A stretch of DNA of 44,321 nucleotides from Syntrophaceae bacterium UBA2210 (lineage in GTDB: Bacteria; Desulfobacterota; Syntrophia; Syntrophales; UBA2210), in assembly GCA_002327865.1 (NCBI GenBank), contig DCUQ01000033.1:875-45195 (forward strand), written 5' to 3'. Position numbers and translations under genes: made by a program. Each line of letters begins with the position of its first letter. Position 1 is the stretch's first letter. Below, piece after piece: positions 24,167-31,727 of the stretch. The notes beneath the pieces are model-generated. The model was not told the origin of the DNA, ran no database searches, and saw nothing but the letters and a program-made list of their open reading frames with translations.

Positions 24167-24194
24167 CGTGCGAGCGCTTCGAGGAGGCGGAAGA

Positions 24195-25007
24195 ATGATG
24201 CTATCTGTTGCGGGTATGAAATCCGGCGTAATGGAAAGTTTTGTCGGGGTTTTTTTTGATATCGACGATACCCTGACTACCGGCGGCAAGATTCCGGCAT
24301 GTGCTTTCGACGCGCTGTGGAAGATAAAGGAATACGGCATGAAGGTGGTTCCGATAACCGGCAGACCGGCCGGATGGTGCGATCATATAGCAAGAATGTG
24401 GCCGGTGGACGGTGTCGTCGGGGAAAATGGAGCCTTCTGTTTCTGGCTTGACGAGAAAGAGAAAAAATTGAAGAAACTTTTTTTCGATCCACAGGAAATC
24501 AGGGATGACAAACGCAAACGCCTGTCGCGGATCGGCGAGGAAATACTCGCGAAGGTTCCGGGAGCGGCAATCGCAAGCGATCAGCCTTACCGGGAAACCG
24601 ATCTCGCGGTGGATTACTGTGAGGACGTGGCTACGCTGGGTCCTGGAGACATCGAAAAAATCTGCCGGATTTTCAACAGACATGGAGCGAAATGCAAAGT
24701 GTCTTCGATTCATGTCAACGGGTGGTTCGGAGATTACGACAAGCTGGGTATGACAAAGATCCTGGCACGGGAACGCTGGGGAATGGATCTGGATGACAAT
24801 AAAGATCGCTTTCTGTTCTGCGGCGATTCACCCAATGACGAACCCATGTTCGCATATTTTACTCATTCGGCGGGAGTAGGAAATGTGCTTCGTTTTAAGG
24901 ACAGGATTGCACATCTGCCCGAGTTTGTGGCGAGTAAGGATGGCGGCGAAGGGTTCGCCGAGATTATGGAAGTGATACTCAGGCACAGATCGTACAGAGA
25001 CGGGTAG
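24195..25007 (+). CDS. HAD-superfamily (Cof/IIB-type) sugar-phosphate phosphatase-like protein
   Basis: The 270-residue protein carries HAD motif 1 FFDIDDTLT, motif 2 VVPITGRPAGW, a lysine in the GDYDKLGMTK region, and motif 4 FCGDSPNDEPMF. A type-IIB cap lies between motifs 2 and 3 (about residues 85-185). The VDGVVGENGAF segment is typical of the sucrose-phosphate, mannosyl-3-phosphoglycerate and trehalose-phosphate phosphatase group, so a sugar phosphate is the likely substrate; which one cannot be read. GAGGAGG lies seven bases before the ATG. The gene is divergent from the activator gene across 276 bases. A GGGTAGC-AG-GCTACCC hairpin overlaps the stop codon at 25002-25017. Confidence 0.85.
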   Translation: MMLSVAGMKSGVMESFVGVFFDIDDTLTTGGKIPACAFDALWKIKEYGMKVVPITGRPAGWCDHIARMWPVDGVVGENGAFCFWLDEKEKKLKKLFFDPQEIRDDKRKRLSRIGEEILAKVPGAAIASDQPYRETDLAVDYCEDVATLGPGDIEKICRIFNRHGAKCKVSSIHVNGWFGDYDKLGMTKILARERWGMDLDDNKDRFLFCGDSPNDEPMFAYFTHSAGVGNVLRFKDRIAHLPEFVASKDGGEGFAEIMEVILRHRSYRDG

Positions 25008-25214
25008 CAGGCTACCCAGAGATAATGGATAGAATCAAATCAATGAATTCCGTACCTGCCATAGTTTTAGACTCGATTATTACGCAGCAGGAGATCCAGA
25101 AAAATCTCTCTTCAGGCGCTATCGGGATATTCACATAAAGCACAGACTTTCAGCTTATATTATAAAGGGTTAGATAAAAAAAACCAGTGGTGATAATAGT
25201 GACATATATTAGCA

Positions 25215-25243
25215 TTGACAAAGGTTGAATGTTTATCTATTCT
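25215..25243 (+). promoter_or_regulatory. Sigma-70 promoter of the ABC importer operon
   Basis: A perfect TTGACA and a TATTCT are separated by 17 bases. The predicted transcript start near 25250 leaves a leader of about 185 bases before the binding-protein gene. Upstream, 25018-25210 holds nothing I can assign beyond a 37-codon frame of doubtful status. Confidence 0.7.
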
Positions 25244-25249
25244 ACGAAA

Positions 25250-25434
25250 AATTATATCATATTGGTTCGAATTAAAATACATGAGAGAAAGAAGGAGGTG
25301 GTGCAAGCTAAACTTTGATGGCTGAGTATCGGATTGTAGCCTGAGGGGGGGAAATTTTTACGGCTGGAGATGCTTGAGGATAAAGAAATCTTTATTTTTT
25401 CAAGTGTGACAATGTCACCAGAAAGGAGTTTAAG
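25250..25434 (+). promoter_or_regulatory. Structured 5' leader of the ABC importer operon
   Basis: The leader contains AGCC at 25338-25341, which can pair with GGCT upstream (25320-25323) or downstream (25362-25365), giving two exclusive folds. At 25373-25404 the arms CTTGAGGATAAAG and CTTTATTTTTTCAAG form a terminator-like hairpin. A GTGAC-AAT-GTCAC dyad follows at 25406-25418, directly before the AAAGGAG ribosome-binding site. I could not match it to any riboswitch class I know, including TPP. Regulation by RNA structure is an inference. Confidence 0.35.
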
Positions 25435-26736
25435 ATGAGAAAGAGAATCTTAACCGCAACAATCTTCACTGTTATTTCAATGGCGCTGATGCTCACACCG
25501 GTTTTCACTGCCAAGACACAGGCGGCAGATAAAATCGGCTGGGTCGGTCCCGTTTACAAGGAGTTGTCCGACAGTTTGGAGAGAGGTTTCAAGGCATACT
25601 ATAAAAAGACCTATGGTAAGGACATAGACATAACGTTTGTGCGGCCGGGCGGATGGCCGGTCTGCGTAGACAAAGTAAGACTATGGGGCGGCAAACCGGA
25701 CGCGGACATATTCCTGGGCGCAGGCGCTCCGGCGCATGAAGTTCTGATGAAAGAAGGATTGCTGGTTCCCTACAGGCCGAAGGACTGGGATCAGATTCCA
25801 GCCGAATGGCACGGCATGAAGGTAAAAGATAAAGATTTTTACTGGACCTGCTTCGCACCCTGGATCGTTACCAACCTGTACAACGAGAAGGTTCTGAAAG
25901 CACTGAGACTGCCTCCGCCCAAAACCTGGAACGATCTGCTCAATCCCATTTACAGAGATAACATCATATATACGCTGCCATACGCTTCCGGCACAATGCA
26001 TGAAACCGTGGAAATCCTCCTGCAGGCATTCGGAGAAAAGGAAGCCTGGAGATATCTCAGATTACTGGCTGCACAGATACCCCGCTTCTCTACCGGCAGC
26101 ACGGATACGACACAATTAGTGGCTCGTGGCGAAGTTCCCATCGGAGTCGCGCAACCGCAGATGAACGCGATGGCTGCTCGTAAAGACGGCTATCCCGTGC
26201 GCGATCTGCTCCCGGAAAAAACGATCCTGGTTCCTGAGGCAGTAGCATTGCTCAAGGGCGCGCCCAACGAAGCCACTGGGAAAATTTTCCTTGACTGGCT
26301 GTTCAGTATGGACGGACAAAAACACGTATTGGAAGGCCGTTACTTCGCAGCCAGAATGGACATCAAATTCTCCGAGTGGGAAAAAGAAGGCTTTGAAATG
26401 GCCACGCACGCCAAAAACGCACTGGGGGTCGATTCCTTCTGGGATCTGGATGTAGGTTTCATCGAGTACGATCTGGAGCTCGCAACAAAGAGGTGGGACG
26501 AAGTCAACAAATACTATGAATACGAGATCTACAGGAAGTTGGATAAGTTAAAAAGCAGTCTGGCCCTGATAGAGGAAGTCGAGGAAGAAATCAAAGCATC
26601 GAAAGCCAAAAAAATGGACGTGAAGAAAGCCGAGGCGGAAATAAAAGAAGCCAGGAAGCTCTTTGAGGAAGATGGTGCGTATGCGGAAGCCCGCCTGTCC
26701 GCTGCCAAGGCACGCTCTCTGATTTTCGCGAAGTAG
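25435..26736 (+). CDS. Ferric-iron-family ABC transporter periplasmic substrate-binding protein with a C-terminal helical extension
   Basis: The 433-residue protein has a signal peptide (about residues 1-31, ending TQA) and a type-II periplasmic binding fold (about residues 33-350). The order of segments (DADIFLGAGAPAHE, WTCFAPWIVTNLYNE, PKTWNDLLNPIYRDNIIYTLPYASGT, GEVPIGVAQPQMNAM, ATGKIFLDWLFSMDGQ) is that of the FbpA/AfuA-like family, which carries ferric iron, phosphonates, thiamine or polyamines. From about residue 361 onward there is an extra, highly charged, Ala/Lys/Glu-rich helical hairpin that ordinary members lack. AAAGGAG precedes the ATG. It heads a three-gene operon. The ligand is not readable. 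Confidence 0.88.
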   Translation: MRKRILTATIFTVISMALMLTPVFTAKTQAADKIGWVGPVYKELSDSLERGFKAYYKKTYGKDIDITFVRPGGWPVCVDKVRLWGGKPDADIFLGAGAPAHEVLMKEGLLVPYRPKDWDQIPAEWHGMKVKDKDFYWTCFAPWIVTNLYNEKVLKALRLPPPKTWNDLLNPIYRDNIIYTLPYASGTMHETVEILLQAFGEKEAWRYLRLLAAQIPRFSTGSTDTTQLVARGEVPIGVAQPQMNAMAARKDGYPVRDLLPEKTILVPEAVALLKGAPNEATGKIFLDWLFSMDGQKHVLEGRYFAARMDIKFSEWEKEGFEMATHAKNALGVDSFWDLDVGFIEYDLELATKRWDEVNKYYEYEIYRKLDKLKSSLALIEEVEEEIKASKAKKMDVKKAEAEIKEARKLFEEDGAYAEARLSAAKARSLIFAK

Positions 26737-26822
26737 CGACAACCTGAACTCAGAATACTTTCCGGACCTGATGCGCGGCGGGTCGCGGCCCGCCCGCACA
26801 TCGGGTATAAAAAGGATATGAT

Positions 26823-28499
26823 ATGTCGCGCAGTAATATCTCTCTGGCAGCACTTCTGTGGTTGGTCATCGCCTTACTCGTGCTTTATCCGATGTCGATT
26901 CTGGTATTGCAAAGTTTCAAAATAGCCGGAACAGACACCTGGGGAATAAGCAATTACCTGGGATTCTTCCAGGATACATATTATCTCAAAACCTTCGGGA
27001 ATACCCTGCTCCTTAGCGTGCTGGTACTACTTACAACCACCCTGCTCGGGATACCCCTGGCATATATTCTGGCGAGATACAGACATAAGGGTAAAACGAT
27101 TTTCACAGCCCTGATGCTCTTGCCGATTGTCTTGCCCGCTTATGCCGGCGTATTTGCATTCATCATCTTTTTCGGCAAGTACGGAACCCTGAATCTGCTT
27201 CTGCTGAATACGGGGTTGATCGAAAAATCCATAAATTTCATCTACGGACTGCACGGGCTGGTATTCATTCAATCCCTGCACATGCTCCCTTTTATAGTCC
27301 TTGGTCTTTCCGCAGGTTTCACCAACATAGATCCCTGCTTTGAAGAAGCCGCCGAAGTCGAGGGAGCGAGCAGCTTTCGCAGATTCATTACGGTAACTTT
27401 ACCTCTCTGCACTCCAAGTTATATGGCGGGCGCAGTCATCGTATTTCTCTGGCCCTTTACGGACTGGCTGACACCGATGATTCTGGGGCAGGTGGATTTT
27501 CTCCCTACGGTTGCCTACATCAACATCGCCTACCACTTCACCGATGTTCATCGCAAGTACATGGGAATCGTGGCGGTGATCATTTCCGCCGTCATTTGCA
27601 TCAGTCTCTTTTTGCTGGTCAGGTGGTGGGTTGAAAGGAAAAAGTATACCGGTCTCTCCAAAGGGACAACTTCCGAAGGCAGAGTAATCGAGCCGGGTCC
27701 GGTGGTGAAATTGGGGTCGTACCTGTACATGATTTTTATAGCGAGCATAGTCCTCCTGATTCCGATCGTGCTTGGGCTATCCGCTTTCTCCAGAAGGTGG
27801 GTCTTTGAACCGTTTCCGTCGTATTGGACCCTCGAAAACTTCAAGGTGATTTTCATGGAAGCTCCGCTCCTGATACAGAATTCCTTCGTCTTCAGCGGGA
27901 TAGCCCTGCTTTTCGGGATCGCCTTCGGTCTGCCGGCCGCCTATATAATAGTCCGCACCCGTGTCCCGGGGAGAAACGCTCTCGATTTCGTGATTACACT
28001 CATGCTGGCCTTTCCAGGTATAGCGGTCGGCGTGGGTTATCTGCTGGGATTCTGGAAAGGCATACCACTGGCTCATTTCTGGATCATCATGCCGCTGGCC
28101 CTGTTTGCACGGCGTCTCCCCTATTTTTTGCGGATGGCTCACTCCTCTTATCTGCAATTGGATATTTCCCTCGAGGAGGCTTCGGAAGTGGCCGGAGCGA
28201 GCAAACTCAAAACTTTTATGAATATATCTCTGCCCTTGCTGGTTAAAGGAATACTCGTCGGGGTAGTGATGTTTTTCATCATGGCGTTCCAGGAGATCTC
28301 TACCGCCATATTCCTTTATAGGGGAGGATGGGAGACACTGCCCATAGGAATCTATTTGAACTGGCACCGCGGCATGGAGTTCGGAATCGCCGCAGCCATG
28401 GCTTTTCTGATGATTGTGATTGCCTTTATCCTTCTGATGATCATATCTAGAATCGCCGGAGGTATCCTCAAAGCCGCCTGGGGTCCCGGCGGCGCATAG
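26823..28499 (+). CDS. Ferric-iron-family ABC transporter permease, fused double domain
   Basis: The 558-residue inner-membrane protein contains two permease halves in one chain, each with about six helices. Each half has an EAA loop for ATPase contact: EEAAEVEGASSFRRF in the first (near residue 178) and EEASEVAGASKLKTF in the second (near residue 457). Fused permeases of this length are standard for FbpB, ThiP and AfuB-type importers. It lies 86 bases after the binding-protein gene and 50 bases before the ATPase gene on the same strand. Confidence 0.93.
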   Translation: MSRSNISLAALLWLVIALLVLYPMSILVLQSFKIAGTDTWGISNYLGFFQDTYYLKTFGNTLLLSVLVLLTTTLLGIPLAYILARYRHKGKTIFTALMLLPIVLPAYAGVFAFIIFFGKYGTLNLLLLNTGLIEKSINFIYGLHGLVFIQSLHMLPFIVLGLSAGFTNIDPCFEEAAEVEGASSFRRFITVTLPLCTPSYMAGAVIVFLWPFTDWLTPMILGQVDFLPTVAYINIAYHFTDVHRKYMGIVAVIISAVICISLFLLVRWWVERKKYTGLSKGTTSEGRVIEPGPVVKLGSYLYMIFIASIVLLIPIVLGLSAFSRRWVFEPFPSYWTLENFKVIFMEAPLLIQNSFVFSGIALLFGIAFGLPAAYIIVRTRVPGRNALDFVITLMLAFPGIAVGVGYLLGFWKGIPLAHFWIIMPLALFARRLPYFLRMAHSSYLQLDISLEEASEVAGASKLKTFMNISLPLLVKGILVGVVMFFIMAFQEISTAIFLYRGGWETLPIGIYLNWHRGMEFGIAAAMAFLMIVIAFILLMIISRIAGGILKAAWGPGGA

Positions 28500-28549
28500 G
28501 AACTCAGGGGTCAGGGGTTTAAGGTTTAACGCTGAAGGAGGCAAATTCA

Positions 28550-29632
28550 ATGGCATTCATAGAGATTCAAAACCTGTTCAAGCGCTTTAAGAAGGTAGTA
28601 GCAGTAAATCACATACAGCTCGAAGTGAACGAGGGAGAAATGCTGACGCTTCTCGGCCCCAGCGGATGCGGTAAAACAACCACCTTGCGCTGCATCGCCG
28701 GATTGGAAAGACCGGAAGAGGGGGACATCCTTATCGATGGCAAGCCGATGTTTTCCAAAGGCTTTATCCAGCCATCAAAAAGGGGAATCGGCATGGTATT
28801 CCAAAACTATGCCGTATGGCCTCATATGAAGGTATTTAATAATATTGTTTACGGCTTGAAAATTAAGAAGATACCCAAACAGGCTATCCAGGAAAAAGCG
28901 CGACAGGTATTGGCATTAACTGGTCTGACCGGCCTGGAGGAGAGATACCCGTCCCAGTTGAGTGGCGGACAGCAGCAAAGGGTGGCCCTTGCGCGGGCCC
29001 TCGTGAGTAATCCCAAAGTGCTGCTGTTGGATGAACCGCTGAGCAACCTGGATGCGAAGCTCAGAGAAGAATTAAGATTTGAAATCAAGAGCCTGGTAAA
29101 ACGTATGGGCATCACATCGGTCTACGTCACCCATGACCAGGCGGAAGCGATGGTCATCTCAGACAGGATCGCCATTATGGAATCGGGAAACGTGGTACAA
29201 ATCGGTACTGCCGAGGAGATATATGAAAAGCCCGCCAATAGATTTGTCGCCGATTTTATCGGCACAATGAACTTCATATCCGGGGAAGTCGTCCATATCC
29301 TGCAGGACAGGAATGAGGCTTACGTACACACAGGTTTCAGTGAGAAGATGCTGTGTACGATGCCCGGCACCGAATCGATAACGCCGGGACAGAAAGTATA
29401 CGCATCCATACGTCCTGAAAATGTGGAAGTATTCACAGACCCGCCTCAAGACAGAGAGAACCTGTTCAAGGGTACTATTGCCCATAAGGCTTATCTGGGC
29501 AATTTTCTATACTTTTTCATAAATATAGACGGTACCATGATCAGGGTACAGATCCCTCATCAAATGCCGCAGGAAGAAGGACAGGAACTCTACCTGTTTC
29601 TGGATCCGCAAAAATGTTCGATCCTGCTCTGA
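28550..29632 (+). CDS. Ferric-iron/spermidine-family ABC transporter ATP-binding protein
   Basis: The 360-residue ATPase has Walker A GPSGCGKT (residues 36-43), Q-loop MVFQNYAVWPHM, signature QLSGGQQQRVALARAL, Walker B VLLLDEPLSNLDA and H-loop YVTHDQAEA. A C-terminal TOBE-type domain follows (about residues 240-355). This is the FbpC/PotA-like class that pairs with fused permeases. GGAGG lies about nine bases before the ATG. It ends the operon. The 220 bases to the convergent AGPS-like gene hold only a weak AGGTT/AACCT hairpin without a T-tract. Confidence 0.93.
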   Translation: MAFIEIQNLFKRFKKVVAVNHIQLEVNEGEMLTLLGPSGCGKTTTLRCIAGLERPEEGDILIDGKPMFSKGFIQPSKRGIGMVFQNYAVWPHMKVFNNIVYGLKIKKIPKQAIQEKARQVLALTGLTGLEERYPSQLSGGQQQRVALARALVSNPKVLLLDEPLSNLDAKLREELRFEIKSLVKRMGITSVYVTHDQAEAMVISDRIAIMESGNVVQIGTAEEIYEKPANRFVADFIGTMNFISGEVVHILQDRNEAYVHTGFSEKMLCTMPGTESITPGQKVYASIRPENVEVFTDPPQDRENLFKGTIAHKAYLGNFLYFFINIDGTMIRVQIPHQMPQEEGQELYLFLDPQKCSILL

Positions 29633-29852
29633 CCACGAAATATTTATTGTCAGGTTCCCGATAACCTGTGCCGTAACTGCGGCCGCACTCCCGATGAAAG
29701 ACTTCTATGCCGCTGATTCCATAAGTGTAAAACCCGTCTTACCGGAACGAGGTACTCCTTGCCCGTTATGCTGTCTCACGTCCTCGCAGTGTTATTCATG
29801 CAGCGATGCTTTGTAAAGGAGCTTGTCCGGCCTGATAGACAGATCTTTCGCG

Positions 29853-31577
29853 CTAATCTTTTTTCGTAAGTCTTTTTTCGGCATCGGGCATGTCCAGCGC
29901 GAGCGTTCCCCCGGGATTCATGATGTTGCTGGGATCGAAATGTTTCTTAAGCGCCTTGAAGACGTTCAACTCATTTGTTCCGATCTGGCCTTCAAGCCAT
30001 GGAGCGAACAACTTGCCGATGCCGTGGTGATGGCTCATGGCCGCACCTGAGCTCTGAATGGCATCGAGAATGCCCTTGTGGTAGCCGATAAACTCGTCCT
30101 TATCCATCCTGCCGATGAATATAAAATACAGATTTGCTCCCTGAGGATAGAAGTGTGATCCGTGTGTCATACATACCGTCCGGGGTCTGCTTTTGCAGTA
30201 TGCCCTCACGCAACTGTGAACATGCTTGATCTGCTCCCAGTTTACGGCACACTCGAGCGTGTCTATTATAACGCCGAAATCCTGCAGGTCTTCTCTCAGG
30301 TAAGGATCGGTGAATCTCCCCTGCTCCCATTTTCCGGCGATTAATCCCGTCGTATACATGGCCCCGTATATTCTGCATATCCTGCGTATATTACGTTTTA
30401 CAAGCCCGGTAAATTCCCTGCTGCCGTCGGCGGTCCCCAGCAAAAGACATTTTTTGCCCGGTTTATATCCGCGCAACTTCAGCATCCTGTCGATGACGGT
30501 ACCCTCGACCCCGTAAAGCTTCATTGCGACATCGGTTTCTTCGGGGTCCGACAACCGAAACGCGGAGGGATAACCGAACTCTCCCTGCATTACCTCCCGC
30601 GTAGCGTCTACGGCGTCGTTCCAGTTTTTGAAGATAAAACTGAAACGCCTGGTGTTTCCGGGATTATAACGGCACACCTTCAGCGTCACGGAAACGAGAA
30701 CTCCATACGCCCCTTCACTGCCTATCATTATCTGGTCGATCGAGGGACCGGTCGCGGATGCCGGGTATTCTCCGGTCTTTATTGTTCCGATGGGAGTGAC
30801 ATATTCCTGACACACGACCATATCTTCTATCTTTCCGTAATAGGTAGAGTTCTGGCCCGCCCCTCTCGTTACGACCCACCCCCCGACCGAAGAATATTCA
30901 AAGGATTGCGGGAAATGGCCGCACGTGTAGGCGTGCTGTGTCCCGAACAGTTCGGGCGCCCTGTTCAAACTGTTTTCCAGCTCCGGCCCGAAGATCCCCG
31001 GTTCCACGGTAATCGTCTGGTTTTTCTCACTCAACTTCAATATGCGCTTCATGTGAGTTCTCATATCGAGGGTAATCCCTCCCTTCACACACTCGACCCC
31101 CCTGGTAACCGACGAACCTCCCCCAAACACATACACGGGGATTTTCTCCTTGTTACAGTATGTTATTATCTCCGAAATATCCTCCTTGTCCCTCGGACAA
31201 ATCACAGCTCCGGGTAGATTCTCCGCGACCTTTTCTCTGAGCCGGAAAATATCGTACGTGGTTTTCCCGTACGCGACTTCGAGCCGTGAAAAATCATCGA
31301 TTTTGACGTTTTCATTTCCGACTATCTTTTTGAATGTAGCGATATTTTCATTTGAGACCGTCGGGGGAACATTATAAGACACCTCCTCCAGGCCCGGGTT
31401 ATGAAGCTCCCTGAAATCTTCATCCTTCATGGCAAACGTTTCTTTTATGAATTCGTACAGCCTTCTGTTGGGATGCTTGAATTTGTCTATCCCCCCCCAT
31501 TTAAAAATTCTTCTATATGATGCGGCCGGGGGAATATCTTCATACCAGCCGGGGCAAAAAGAATCTTTCCTGCTCAT
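29853..31577 (-). CDS. FAD-dependent alkyl-dihydroxyacetonephosphate synthase-like protein
   Basis: The 574-residue flavoprotein follows the AGPS pattern closely. It has an N-terminal domain, then an FAD_binding_4 PP-loop (VFGGGSSVTRGVE), the segments GHFPQSFEYSSVGGWVVTR and SATGPSIDQIMIGSEG, and a C-terminal cap with the HHH active-site motif (SHHHGIGKL, His516-518) near the end. In eukaryotes and myxobacteria AGPS swaps the acyl group of acyl-DHAP for an alkyl group, the entry step of ether lipids. A related FAD oxidase acting on a 2-hydroxy acid is possible, but the SHHHG motif favours AGPS. GGGGAGA lies six bases before the ATG. It follows glgB by 150 bases; the link to glycogen is probably only positional. 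Confidence 0.78.
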   Translation of the reverse strand: MSRKDSFCPGWYEDIPPAASYRRIFKWGGIDKFKHPNRRLYEFIKETFAMKDEDFRELHNPGLEEVSYNVPPTVSNENIATFKKIVGNENVKIDDFSRLEVAYGKTTYDIFRLREKVAENLPGAVICPRDKEDISEIITYCNKEKIPVYVFGGGSSVTRGVECVKGGITLDMRTHMKRILKLSEKNQTITVEPGIFGPELENSLNRAPELFGTQHAYTCGHFPQSFEYSSVGGWVVTRGAGQNSTYYGKIEDMVVCQEYVTPIGTIKTGEYPASATGPSIDQIMIGSEGAYGVLVSVTLKVCRYNPGNTRRFSFIFKNWNDAVDATREVMQGEFGYPSAFRLSDPEETDVAMKLYGVEGTVIDRMLKLRGYKPGKKCLLLGTADGSREFTGLVKRNIRRICRIYGAMYTTGLIAGKWEQGRFTDPYLREDLQDFGVIIDTLECAVNWEQIKHVHSCVRAYCKSRPRTVCMTHGSHFYPQGANLYFIFIGRMDKDEFIGYHKGILDAIQSSGAAMSHHHGIGKLFAPWLEGQIGTNELNVFKALKKHFDPSNIMNPGGTLALDMPDAEKRLTKKD

Positions 31578-31727
31578 CGGGTTTCTCCCCTTACGTTAAA
31601 CGATTATTTACTTTAAATTTTCTATGAAAATATACTGAGATTATCCGGTTGTAAAGACATAAAACCATGACACACGTTGAAAACAAGGCGACAGCCTCAT
31701 CACATGTCAAATTAATCCAGGGACTTT

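Noticed and set aside
25025..25138. A 37-codon frame starting MDRIKSMNSV between the HAD gene and the ABC operon
   Set aside because: It has only a weak ribosome-binding site and no known similarity, and it lies upstream of the likely promoter. It is too short to support.
25360..25380. Possible sigma-54 promoter in the ABC leader
   Set aside because: GG is followed after 10 bases by GG rather than the required GC.
25405..25418. CRP-like site TGTGA-N5-TCAC before the binding-protein gene
   Set aside because: The spacer is five bases instead of six and the site lies downstream of the predicted transcript start; an RNA hairpin is the simpler reading.
25250..25434. TPP, cobalamin or other known riboswitch in the ABC leader
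   Set aside because: None of the conserved core sequences of these classes is present.
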